Part shown: piece after piece, positions 46,833 to 55,456 of the stretch | How positions within the stretch are numbered: position 1 is the stretch's first letter | How the letters are laid out: each line of letters begins with the position of its first letter | NCBI RefSeq assembly: GCF_017654315.1 | Contig: NZ_CP072203.1 | Location: forward strand, 4,588,001-4,652,000 | DNA: 64,000 nucleotides | Direction of reading: 5' to 3' | Source of the DNA: Gordonia polyisoprenivorans | GTDB lineage: Bacteria; Actinomycetota; Actinomycetes; Mycobacteriales; Mycobacteriaceae | Notes under the pieces: model-generated | What the model was told of the DNA's origin: nothing | Database searches by the model: none | Seen by the model: the letters and a program-made list of their open reading frames with translations, nothing else | Position numbers and translations under genes: made by a program

Positions 46833-47531
46833 CTAGAAGGCCGGCAGGCCAAGGGTTTCGTCGGGGTGTTCGTGAACCAGGTAGGCGTCGAGGGTGGCCG
46901 CGCGGTGCCGCCGCGCGACCTTCTCGATCTCGCCGAGCGGAGCACCGATCTCGATGAGCCGCACGATGTTCTCGTGTTCGCGGACCGACTCCTGCGCCCG
47001 GCCGGGCACGAAGGAGAATGTCGAGGCGCGCAGGTGCCCGAGTCGGGCCCATTCAGCTTCGACGAGGGTGACCATCCGCGGGTTGGTGCACTTGGAGAAC
47101 AGGGTCGCGTGGAACTCCTGGTTCAGCGCGGTGAACAGACCCGGATCGAAGTGACCAAGCGATTCGATCATGCGCTCGTTGATGTCTCGCGCCTTGCGCA
47201 GATCGTCCTCGCTGAGCCGACGGGCGGCCAGCGCGGTGGCCGCACCCTCCAGGATCGACAACGCCTGCATGCTCTCGCGGTACTGCGAGTCGTCGACCAT
47301 CGACACCTGAGCGCCGACGTTGGTCTCGAAGGTGACCAGACCCTCGGCCTCGAGTTGTCGGATCGCCTCGCGCACCGGCACCACGCTCATGTCCAGGCTC
47401 TTGGCGATGGTGCTCAACACCAGCCGATAGCCGGGTGTGTACTCCTGACGAGCGATGCGCTCCTTGATCCAGTGGTAGGCGATCTGCGACTTGCTGCGGC
47501 TCGGATTCGTCTGGCCGGGTTGCTCACTCAT
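46833..47531 (-). CDS. GntR-family (FCD-domain) transcriptional regulator
   Basis: A 232-residue regulator: N-terminal winged helix (LVLSTIAKSLDMSVVPVREAIRQLEAEGLV), then an all-helical FCD ligand domain with metal-binding candidates (Asp in INERM region, EFHATLF, HRAATLDAYL). ATG 47531 overlaps the upstream FAH-RraA stop in ATGA. Probably senses a pathway intermediate and binds the palindromes at 49063-49112. Confidence 0.9.
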   Translation of the reverse strand: MSEQPGQTNPSRSKSQIAYHWIKERIARQEYTPGYRLVLSTIAKSLDMSVVPVREAIRQLEAEGLVTFETNVGAQVSMVDDSQYRESMQALSILEGAATALAARRLSEDDLRKARDINERMIESLGHFDPGLFTALNQEFHATLFSKCTNPRMVTLVEAEWARLGHLRASTFSFVPGRAQESVREHENIVRLIEIGAPLGEIEKVARRHRAATLDAYLVHEHPDETLGLPAF

Positions 47532-49042
47532 CGATTCGCCTTCCATTCGAGATAGCGGGCTTTCCACTGCGCGTTGGGCGGGAACAATCCGTCGACCGGA
47601 TGTCCGGCCGCGACCTGCTCGGCCACCCAGGCGTCCTGCTCCTCCTGGGCGAGCGCGGCGTCGGCGACCTCGGCGGCGATGGCCGGCGGGATGACGATCA
47701 CGCCGTCGTCGTCACCGACGATGATGTCGCCGGGTTGGACCGTGGCACCGCCGCACGCGATGGTCAGGTCGTGATCCCAGGGCACATGCTTGCGGCCGAG
47801 GACCGCCGGATGCGGTCCGGCGGTGAACACCGGTAGACCGATCTCGGCGACCGCCGCGTAGTCGCGTACCCCGCCGTCGGTAACGATGCCCTCGGCGCCA
47901 AGGGTTTTCGCGCGGATCGCCAGGATGTCACCGAGCGTGCCCGATCCGGTCTCACCGCGCGCCTCGATGACGATCACCTCACCCGGGCCGACGGCGTCGA
48001 AGGTCCGCTTCTGCGCGTTGTATCCGCCGCCGTGGGAGTCGAAGAGGTCCTCACGGTTGGGCACGAAGCGCAGGGTCTTGGCGGTGCCGACGATCGTGGT
48101 TCCTCGGGTCTGCGCGCGCACGCCGTCGATGGAGACGTTGTCGAGGCCGCGCTTGCGGAGTTGTCCGGACAGACCGGCGACCGGCACGCGTGTCAGTTTC
48201 TCGCGCAACTCGTCGGTGAGGACCGGCCCGGCGGGTGCCGGTAGTCCGGCCGCCTGCGCCGAGCCCCACGCCTCGGCGCGCTGGGTGTCGTCGACGGCCG
48301 GCAGCGACCCGAGGTCGGCGTCGAATCCGTTGTCGCCCTGCACCACTGTGGTGACGAGCCGACCGGAGGTCGGCCCGCCGGGAACATCGACCTCGACCTC
48401 GACGACATCTCCGGGACCGATGACCGAGGAGCCGGCCGGGGTGCCGGTGAGGATCACATCGCCGCGTTCGAGGGTGAAATGCTGCGAGAGATCGGCGACG
48501 ATCTGCGCTGGCGAGAAGAACATCCCCGCCGTCGAATCCTCTTGCGCCAAGCGGCCGTTCACCCAGGTACGAATGCGGATCGCGTTCGGGTCCACCGCGC
48601 GGGCGTCGATGAGGTCCGGGCCGAGCGGGGTGAATCCGTCGCCACCCTTGGACCGGACGTTGGAGCCCTTGTCGGCCGCCCGCAGGTCGTAGAGTCCGAG
48701 GTCATTGGCGGCGGTGACGGCGGCGACGTGATCCCACGCCTGCGCGAGACCGACCCGGCGGGCAGGGGTTCCGATGACCAGCGCCACCTCCCCCTCGAAG
48801 GCGAGCAACTCGGTGCCGAGCGGCCGCTCGACGGTACCGCCGGTCGCCGCCACCGAACTCGAGGGCTTGAAGAAGTACGACGGCTGTGCCGGTCGTCGCC
48901 CACGCTGCTGCGCACGCGAGGTGTAACTGAGATGAACGGCGATGATCTTGCCGGGTGTGCCGATGGCGGGTACGGCCACCGATGCTGCAGAACCCGATAC
49001 TGCAGAACCGTCCCGGTTCGCGGGCTGCTGGTCGGTCGTCAC
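47528..49042 (-). CDS. Fumarylacetoacetate-hydrolase/RraA-like fusion (HpaG/HpaF function)
   Basis: A 504-residue two-domain protein. Residues about 35-260 are an FAH-family domain (FEGEVALVIG, ANDLGLYDLR, LTGTPAGSS) expected to decarboxylate or isomerise 5-carboxymethyl-2-hydroxymuconate products. Residues about 290-500 are RraA-like (IVTDGGVRDYAAVAEIGLPVF, GDIIVGDDDGVIVIP), a fold shared with HMG/oxaloacetate lyases. In enterobacteria this step uses two tandem FAH domains; here the second is replaced by RraA. GTG 49042 behind GGAGAGGA is chosen over longer frames. Confidence 0.88.
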   Translation of the reverse strand: MTTDQQPANRDGSAVSGSAASVAVPAIGTPGKIIAVHLSYTSRAQQRGRRPAQPSYFFKPSSSVAATGGTVERPLGTELLAFEGEVALVIGTPARRVGLAQAWDHVAAVTAANDLGLYDLRAADKGSNVRSKGGDGFTPLGPDLIDARAVDPNAIRIRTWVNGRLAQEDSTAGMFFSPAQIVADLSQHFTLERGDVILTGTPAGSSVIGPGDVVEVEVDVPGGPTSGRLVTTVVQGDNGFDADLGSLPAVDDTQRAEAWGSAQAAGLPAPAGPVLTDELREKLTRVPVAGLSGQLRKRGLDNVSIDGVRAQTRGTTIVGTAKTLRFVPNREDLFDSHGGGYNAQKRTFDAVGPGEVIVIEARGETGSGTLGDILAIRAKTLGAEGIVTDGGVRDYAAVAEIGLPVFTAGPHPAVLGRKHVPWDHDLTIACGGATVQPGDIIVGDDDGVIVIPPAIAAEVADAALAQEEQDAWVAEQVAAGHPVDGLFPPNAQWKARYLEWKANR

Positions 49043-49062
49043 GGATGTCCTCTCCGTCGTCC

Positions 49063-49112
49063 AGATCGTATATGAAAACGTATCTTGCGAGCGATATACG
49101 AGATCGTATATG
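49063..49112. promoter_or_regulatory. GntR-type operators in the divergent hpa promoter region
   Basis: A perfect 18-bp dyad ATATACGA-GA-TCGTATAT (49094-49111), plus a second AGATCGTATATG copy 38 bp away (49063-49074) opposed by an imperfect ACGTATC arm. Located between the FAH-RraA gene and the MFS gene, beside the GntR regulator's operon. The intergenic stretch 49113-49272 holds no gene. Confidence 0.65.
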
Positions 49113-49272
49113 GTCTGAGACACAGAGCGCAAGTGATCCAGATCGCAGCGACTCGAGACCGTGGCCCCGGCCACCAGAACGCCCCGCGCGGGCGACCCCC
49201 CTGGCCCTCGCCGCACCGACTGCCGCACCGGGCATCTCACCGAACACCGGGAATGCCAGAGAAGGAGCCCCG

Positions 49273-50649
49273 ATGAACGCCCCTCCCCGTACCGCATCAC
49301 CGACTGTGGTGGTGACCGAAAAGGACCGACGCCGAGTGGTTTTCGCCACCGTCGTCGGCACCACCGTCGAGTGGTACGACTTCTTCGTCTACGCGGTGGC
49401 CGCGGGCCTCGTCTTCGGCGAACTGTTCTTCAAGCCCGCCGGCCCCGGGGTCGCGACCATCCTGTCGTTCCTGACGGTGGGCATCAGCTTCCTGTTCCGC
49501 CCCCTCGGCGCATTCCTGGCCGGACACTACGGTGACCGCTACGGCCGGCGCGTGGTCCTGATGGTGACCCTGGCCCTGATGGGTGTGGCGACCACCCTGG
49601 TCGGGCTTCTGCCCACCTACGCCGCCATCGGCATCGCGGCACCGATCCTGCTGATCACCCTGCGCATCCTGCAGGGCATCTCGGCCGGCGGCGAATGGGG
49701 CGGTGCTGTGTTGATGGCCGTCGAGCACGCCCCGGACCGCAAACGCGGTGTCTTCGGCGCCTCCCCGCAGGTCGGGGTGCCACTGGGCATGCTGCTGGCC
49801 TCCGGCGTGATGGCCCTGATGGCCGTCCTCGCCCCCGGCGACTCCTTCGAGACGTGGGGGTGGCGCATCCCGTTCCTGCTGTCGTTCGTCCTGATCCTGA
49901 TCGGTCATTTCATCCGCCGCCGCGTCGAGGAGAGTCCGGTGTTCCTCGAAATCGCCGAACGCCGCGAGGAGACCAAGACACCGATCGTCGAGCTGTTCCG
50001 CAAGCACGCCGGGCTGGTGCTCGTCGCCGCACTCGTCTTCGCCGGCAACAGCGCCGTCGGCTACATGACCACCGGCGGATACCTGCAGAGTTATGCCACC
50101 GATCCCGACGGTCCGGTCGGCCTGTCGCGCGGTCCGGTGCTCCTCGCGGTCGCCGGGTCGGCGGCGACCTGGCTGCTGTTCACCCTGATCGGCGCTCGCG
50201 TCAGTGATCGCATCGGCCGCCGCTCCACCTACCTGATCGGCTGGGTCCTGCTGCTGGCGGCGCTGCTCCCGCTGTTCCCGCTCGTCGACACGGGCAACGT
50301 GTGGCTGATGTTCTGCGGCCTGGCCCTGCTGACCGTCGGCCTCGGCTTCACCTACGGCCCCCAGGCCGCCCTCTACGCCGAGCTCTTCCCGGCGTCGATC
50401 CGGTTCTCCGGCGTCTCGATCTCCTACGCCATCGGCGCCATCATCGGTGGTGCCTTCGCGCCGACGATCGCCGCGGCACTCATGCGCGCCACCGGCACCA
50501 CGACCTCGATCGTCATCTACCTCGCGGTCATGGCCGCCATCAGTCTTGTCGCCACACTGACGCTTCGGGACCGCACCGGCATCCCGCTCGGCCCCGACCA
50601 CGAAGCACAACAATCCATCAGTCCCATCCGAGGAATGGCGAGGGCCTAG
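49273..50649 (+). CDS. MFS transporter, metabolite:H+ symporter type
   Basis: A 458-residue twelve-helix permease of the MHS group (GTTVEWYDFFVYA near the N-terminus, DRYGRR loop, RRRVEESPVF in the central loop). Start ATG 49273 follows GAAGGAG. Position directly before the hydroxylase and divergent from the hpa genes suggests uptake of an aromatic acid, for example hydroxyphenylacetate. Confidence 0.9.
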   Translation: MNAPPRTASPTVVVTEKDRRRVVFATVVGTTVEWYDFFVYAVAAGLVFGELFFKPAGPGVATILSFLTVGISFLFRPLGAFLAGHYGDRYGRRVVLMVTLALMGVATTLVGLLPTYAAIGIAAPILLITLRILQGISAGGEWGGAVLMAVEHAPDRKRGVFGASPQVGVPLGMLLASGVMALMAVLAPGDSFETWGWRIPFLLSFVLILIGHFIRRRVEESPVFLEIAERREETKTPIVELFRKHAGLVLVAALVFAGNSAVGYMTTGGYLQSYATDPDGPVGLSRGPVLLAVAGSAATWLLFTLIGARVSDRIGRRSTYLIGWVLLLAALLPLFPLVDTGNVWLMFCGLALLTVGLGFTYGPQAALYAELFPASIRFSGVSISYAIGAIIGGAFAPTIAAALMRATGTTTSIVIYLAVMAAISLVATLTLRDRTGIPLGPDHEAQQSISPIRGMARA

Positions 50650-50652
50650 ACA

Positions 50653-52590
50653 ATGCAGTTCCATCACCACGGCTACGTGTCCACCGACCCGCGGGTCCAA
50701 CCCGCCGCGGGGACCGGCCTCGACCGGCCCGACGAACTCCCCGACGAGGTCGACGTGCTCATCGTCGGCACCGGCCCCGCCGGCATGATCACCGCCGCGC
50801 AACTCGCCCAGTTCCCCGACGTCACCACCCGTATCGTCGAGCGCAGGCCGGGGCGGCTGGCGATCGGGCAGGCCGACGGCATCCAGGCGCGCAGCGTGGA
50901 GACCTTCCAGGCGTTCGGTTTCGCCGAATCGATCATCGCCGAGGCCTACCGGATCACCGAGATGGCGTTCTGGAAGCCCGATCCCAACGATCCGTCACGA
51001 ATCGTGCGCGCCGCGCGCACCCCCGACGATGCGGCCGGCATCTCGGAGTTCCCACACCTGATCGTCAATCAGGCCCGAGTCCTGGACTACTTCGCCGAGT
51101 CGATGGCCAACGCGCCGACCCGGATGACGCCGGACTTCGGTTACGAGTTCGTCGACCTCGAGATCACCCAGGGTGAGCAGTACCCGGTGACGGTGACCCT
51201 GCGCCACACCGCGGGCGAACAGGACGGCCAGACGCGCACGGTGCGCGCGAAGTACGTCGTCGGTTCCGACGGCGCGCACAGTCGCGTGCGTGACGCGATC
51301 GGCTGCACACCACACGGCGACAAGGCCTTTCACGCCTGGGGTGTGATGGACGTGCTGGCCGACACCGACTTCCCCGACATCCGTACCAAGTGCGCGATCC
51401 AGTCCGGCTCCGGCGGGTCCATCCTGCACATCCCCCGCGAGGGCGGTTTCCTGTTCCGCATGTACGTCGATCTCGGCGAGGTCCCCGCCGACGACAACGG
51501 CCGGATCCGCACGACGAGCATCACCGAGATCATCCGGCAGGCCAACGAGATCCTGCATCCCTACACCCTCGACGTGAAAAACGTTGCCTGGCACAGTGTC
51601 TACGAGGTCGGTCACCGGGTCACCGATCGGTTCGACGACGTCGACATCGAGCAGGCCGGCACCCGCACCCCGCGGGTGTTCATCACCGGCGATGCGTGCC
51701 ACACCCACAGCGCCAAGGCGGGACAGGGCATGAACGTCTCGATGCAAGACGGCTTCAACATCGGCTGGAAGCTCGGTCACGTGCTCTCCGGCCGTGCGCC
51801 GGAGGAACTGCTGAGCACGTATTCGGCCGAGCGGCAGGTGATCGCGCAGAACCTGATCGACTTCGATCGCGAATGGTCGTCGATGATGGCCAAACGTCCC
51901 GAGGAGTTCGACTCACCGTCGGAGCTGGAGGACTTCTACGTCAAGACCGCCGAATTCCCGGCCGGCTTCATGACGCAGTACGCGCCGTCGATGATCGTCG
52001 CCGATGCCACCCACCAGGATCTGGCGACCGGCTTCCCGATCGGCAAACGGTTCAAGTCCGCGCCCGTGGTCCGCGTCGGCGATGCCAATCCGGTCCAGCT
52101 GGGCCATCATCACCGTGCCGACGGACGTTGGCGGATCTACGCATTCGCCGCCGATCCGTCCGCCGGCATGAACAACGCCGCATCCGATGTCTCGGCTCTC
52201 GACGACTGGGCCACCTGGCTGGCCACCGATCCGGAGTCACCGGTGGTGCGTCATACCCCCGCCGGCACCGACCTCGACTCGGTGTTCGACGTCAAGGTGA
52301 TCTACCAGCACGACCACACCCGCGTCGACCTCAACGCGGTGCCGAAGATCTTCCTGCCCAAGGTGGGTCCGTTCCAGATCACCGACTACGAGAAGGTCTA
52401 CGCGACCGACCCGCACGTCGACATCTTCGCCGAACGCGGCATCGACCGCCGTGGCGCGGTCGTGGTGGTGCGCCCGGATCAGTATGTGGCGCACGTGCTC
52501 CCGCTCTCCGCCCGAGCCGAGCTCGCAGGGTTTTTCGCCCGCAACCTGCTGCCCGCCGGCACATCCGCTCGTGCCAAGGAGTCGGTGTGA
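50653..52590 (+). CDS. FAD-dependent aromatic hydroxylase (phenol 2-monooxygenase/MobA-like)
   Basis: A 645-residue class A flavoprotein monooxygenase: dinucleotide fold VGTGPAGM, DG motif VGSDGAHSRVR, FAD-binding GDACHTHSAKAGQGMNVSMQD, and a C-terminal thioredoxin-like phenol-hydroxylase domain. It resembles phenol 2-monooxygenase and 3-hydroxybenzoate 4-hydroxylase. In context it most likely hydroxylates a hydroxyphenylacetate to homoprotocatechuate, replacing the two-component HpaBC, which is absent. Starts 3 bp after the MFS gene. Confidence 0.88.
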   Translation: MQFHHHGYVSTDPRVQPAAGTGLDRPDELPDEVDVLIVGTGPAGMITAAQLAQFPDVTTRIVERRPGRLAIGQADGIQARSVETFQAFGFAESIIAEAYRITEMAFWKPDPNDPSRIVRAARTPDDAAGISEFPHLIVNQARVLDYFAESMANAPTRMTPDFGYEFVDLEITQGEQYPVTVTLRHTAGEQDGQTRTVRAKYVVGSDGAHSRVRDAIGCTPHGDKAFHAWGVMDVLADTDFPDIRTKCAIQSGSGGSILHIPREGGFLFRMYVDLGEVPADDNGRIRTTSITEIIRQANEILHPYTLDVKNVAWHSVYEVGHRVTDRFDDVDIEQAGTRTPRVFITGDACHTHSAKAGQGMNVSMQDGFNIGWKLGHVLSGRAPEELLSTYSAERQVIAQNLIDFDREWSSMMAKRPEEFDSPSELEDFYVKTAEFPAGFMTQYAPSMIVADATHQDLATGFPIGKRFKSAPVVRVGDANPVQLGHHHRADGRWRIYAFAADPSAGMNNAASDVSALDDWATWLATDPESPVVRHTPAGTDLDSVFDVKVIYQHDHTRVDLNAVPKIFLPKVGPFQITDYEKVYATDPHVDIFAERGIDRRGAVVVVRPDQYVAHVLPLSARAELAGFFARNLLPAGTSARAKESV

Positions 52591-52652
52591 CCACCCTCGC
52601 CGACACCGATACCGCCTGCCCGCTCGGTGCAGGCACCCACCCGTTCGCCTGA
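52587..52652 (+). CDS. 21-residue micro-ORF coupled to the hydroxylase
   Basis: GTG 52587 overlaps the hydroxylase stop in GTGA and the frame closes at TGA 52652. The peptide ends CPLGAGTHPFA. It may be the start of a gene cut short, or a non-functional coupled ORF. No domain. Confidence 0.25.
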   Translation: MTTLADTDTACPLGAGTHPFA

Positions 52653-52664
52653 CATGTCCGCCGC

Positions 52665-53258
52665 CTACCCAGCAGTGCGCAACTCCTCGAGCCATCGCTC
52701 GAACATCTCGTCCTGCCGGGCGGGCGGCAACGACTCGGGTGTGAGCACGGCCATCACCTGCATCCCCATCAACAGGGTCAGCAGGGTGTCGGCGGCCAAT
52801 GCGGTGTCCGCCGACGTCAGTTCGCCGTCGAACACCGCCTGGTCGAGAAACCCGACCATCTGCGTGCGCCACATCTGCCACGACTCGGCGTTGACCTGCT
52901 TCATCACCGGGTCGTACATGGCGTGCTCCCACAGCGTCGTGGCGATCCGCGCCTCGAGCAGGGCCTCCTCGGTGCGGGGCATGATCTCGCCGCACAGGAT
53001 GCGCAGCGCGTCGAGACCCCGCGCGTCGCCCATCCGCCTTGCCACGCGATCGTTGGTGGCCAGCGAGACGTGCTCGTAGGCCCGCCGGATCACCTCGTCC
53101 TTGTTCGCGAAGTAATAGCCCAGCACCCCGTTCGCGTAGCCGGCCTCCTCGGCGATCATGCGCATGCTCACCGCGCTGATCCCCCGGGTCGCGATCAATC
53201 GCCACACCACGGCGATGATCTCCCGGCGCCGCTCGTCGTGATCGACCACCTTGGGCAC
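52665..53258 (-). CDS. TetR-family transcriptional regulator
   Basis: A 197-residue repressor. HTH region ATRGISAVSMRMIAEEAGYANGVLGYYFANKDEVI near the N-terminus; C-terminal helical ligand domain resembling BetI-type TetR proteins. AGGAGG lies 11 bp before GTG 53258; GTG 53270 is possible but sits on the ribosome-binding site. Divergent from the amine oxidase gene, so a likely controller of it, acting on the dyad at 53385-53404. Confidence 0.88.
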   Translation of the reverse strand: MPKVVDHDERRREIIAVVWRLIATRGISAVSMRMIAEEAGYANGVLGYYFANKDEVIRRAYEHVSLATNDRVARRMGDARGLDALRILCGEIMPRTEEALLEARIATTLWEHAMYDPVMKQVNAESWQMWRTQMVGFLDQAVFDGELTSADTALAADTLLTLLMGMQVMAVLTPESLPPARQDEMFERWLEELRTAG

Positions 53259-53384
53259 GTCCGCCCTCACCTCCTGGTGGCCTCACCACCGTCCGCCTCG
53301 TTCGGCGCATCCTGCGCCGGATCCACGCCCGTTACAGGGTACGTAACACGAAACGCACACACCGGAAACAACTCGTGCCTACTA

Positions 53385-53404
53385 TTTCCTACAACCGTAG
53401 GAAA
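53385..53404 (+). promoter_or_regulatory. Palindromic operator in the TetR/amine-oxidase spacer
   Basis: A perfect dyad TTTCCTAC-AACC-GTAGGAAA, 42 bp before the amine oxidase start. A second, shorter dyad GTTAC-N7-GTAAC lies at 53331-53347. Both are placed to control the two divergent genes. Confidence 0.6.
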
Positions 53405-53446
53405 AACGATTCCGGTTGCGGCACACCATCTTGAACGGAGACACCG

Positions 53447-55417
53447 ATGGCCGTCAGTCCTGACACCGTGGACCATCCCCTGTCCATGCCCACCGCCGCG
53501 GAGATCGACGACGTCACCGCGATCCTGAGGGCGGCCGGACTCGTCAGCGATACGAGCCGCTTCGCCTATGTCGGGCTCGTCGAACCCGCGAAGGCACAGC
53601 TCCATCGCGACGCGCCCGCGTCGGCGCACCGACGCTTCCGGGCGCTGCTGCTCGACCCCACCACGTCCGAATCCCTCGACGCCGTCGTCGACGTCACCGA
53701 CCGAGAGGTGGTGTCGCACCGCGTACTCGACACCGCCGTGGATGGTCAGGTGCCCGTGCTCGACGAGGAGTTCGGTCTCGTCGAGGAGGTCCTCGCCACC
53801 GACGAGCGATGGCTGGCGGCACTCGCCGCCCGCGACCTCGATGTGGCGCAGGTCCGCGTCGCGCCCCTCTCGGCGGGCGTCTTCGACTATCCGGGCGAGG
53901 AGGGGCGCCGCATCCTGCGCGGACTGGCCTTCTGGCAGCCCGAACCCACCGACCACCCGTGGGCACATCCGATCGACGGACTCGTCGCCTTCGTCGACGT
54001 CACGGCACGAGAGGTCCTGCAGATCCTCGACCTGGGCGTGGTGCCGATCCCGCAGGAGTCCGGCAACTTCGCCGATCCCGAGGTCACCGGCCCGCTGCGC
54101 ACCACGCAGAAGCCCATCGCCATCACCCAGCCGCAGGGGCCGAGCTTCACCGTGACCGGCAATCTGGTCGAGTGGGAGAAGTGGAGTCTGCGAGTCGGTT
54201 TCGACGCCCGCGAAGGTCTCGTCCTGCATCAGATCGGCTTCACCGACAGCGGCCAGGTGCGGCCGATCATCCACCGCGCGTCGATCGCGGAGATGGTGGT
54301 GCCCTACGGCGATCCGTCGCCGGTGCGTTCGTGGCAGAACTACTTCGACACCGGCGAATACCTCGTCGGGCGTTACGCCAATGCCCTCGAACTCGGCTGT
54401 GACTGCGTCGGCGACATCACCTACTTCGATGCGGTCATCGCCGACGAGAGCGGCGCCCCGCACACACTGCGCAACGCGGTGTGCATGCACGAGGAGGATT
54501 ACGGCATCCTCTGGAAACACGCCGACCTGTGGGCCGGCTCCCACGAGACCCGCAGACAGCGGCGTCTGGTGATCTCGTTCTTCACCACCATCGGCAATTA
54601 CGACTACGGCTTCTTCTGGTACCTCTACCTCGACGGGACCATCCAATTCGAGGTCAAGGCAACGGGAATCGTGTTCACCTCCGCCTACCCCGGCGACGAG
54701 TACCCGTACTCCTCGCAGATCGCCCCCGGACTCGGCGCTCCGTATCACCAGCACCTGTTCAGCGCCCGGCTCGACATGATGGTCGACGGCGATGCCAACA
54801 GCGTCGAGGAACTGCAGAGCGTCCGGGTCCCGATAGGAGACGGCAATCCGCACGGCAACGCCTTCACCCTGTCGAAGACGTTGCTGCACACCGAATCCGA
54901 GGCTCAACGCGACGCCGACAACACCGTCGGTCGGGTCTGGCACGTCACCAACCCCGGGAGGACGAACCGACTCGGCCAGCCGGTCGCCTATGCGCTGCTC
55001 CCGGAGGGCCGCCAGACCCTGCTGGCCGACGACGGATCGTCGATCGCCCGTCGCGCCGCATTCGCGACCAAACATCTGTGGGTGACACCCTTCGACGCCG
55101 ACGAGCTCTATGCCGCAGGCCATCTGGTGAACCAGCACCCCGGGGGCTCGGGCCTACCCGCCTTCGTGCACGGCGATCGCAGCGTCGAGAACACCGACAT
55201 CGTCGTGTGGCACACCTTCGGTCTCACGCATTATCCGCGCCCGGAGGACTGGCCCATCATGCCCGTCGACTACACCGGATTCACCCTCAAACCGGTCGGC
55301 TTGTTCGACCGCAACCCCACCCTCGACGTCCCCGCCTCGAGCGCATCCTGCAACACCTCATCCTCCTGCGACACCTCACACAGCGCCGCCACCGACGACT
55401 CCCCCTGCCACGGCTGA
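53447..55417 (+). CDS. tynA: Copper-containing primary-amine oxidase (tyramine/phenethylamine oxidase type)
   Basis: Oxidises primary amines to aldehydes, ammonia and H2O2. A 656-residue protein. Tyr385 in TTIGNYDYG is the residue converted to topaquinone (position close to Tyr382 of the Arthrobacter enzyme). The catalytic base Asp is in YFDTGEY; copper ligands are the HxH in YHQHLF and the late His in [13 protein letters not shown]. No signal peptide, so cytoplasmic as in Arthrobacter. The Cys/Ser-rich tail (about residues 630-656) is unusual. ATG 53447 follows ACGGAG. Confidence 0.95.
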   Translation: MAVSPDTVDHPLSMPTAAEIDDVTAILRAAGLVSDTSRFAYVGLVEPAKAQLHRDAPASAHRRFRALLLDPTTSESLDAVVDVTDREVVSHRVLDTAVDGQVPVLDEEFGLVEEVLATDERWLAALAARDLDVAQVRVAPLSAGVFDYPGEEGRRILRGLAFWQPEPTDHPWAHPIDGLVAFVDVTAREVLQILDLGVVPIPQESGNFADPEVTGPLRTTQKPIAITQPQGPSFTVTGNLVEWEKWSLRVGFDAREGLVLHQIGFTDSGQVRPIIHRASIAEMVVPYGDPSPVRSWQNYFDTGEYLVGRYANALELGCDCVGDITYFDAVIADESGAPHTLRNAVCMHEEDYGILWKHADLWAGSHETRRQRRLVISFFTTIGNYDYGFFWYLYLDGTIQFEVKATGIVFTSAYPGDEYPYSSQIAPGLGAPYHQHLFSARLDMMVDGDANSVEELQSVRVPIGDGNPHGNAFTLSKTLLHTESEAQRDADNTVGRVWHVTNPGRTNRLGQPVAYALLPEGRQTLLADDGSSIARRAAFATKHLWVTPFDADELYAAGHLVNQHPGGSGLPAFVHGDRSVENTDIVVWHTFGLTHYPRPEDWPIMPVDYTGFTLKPVGLFDRNPTLDVPASSASCNTSSSCDTSHSAATDDSPCHG

Positions 55418-55456
55418 CCTTTCGATCCCTCCCACCCCGATCTCCCTGGAGTTCCC

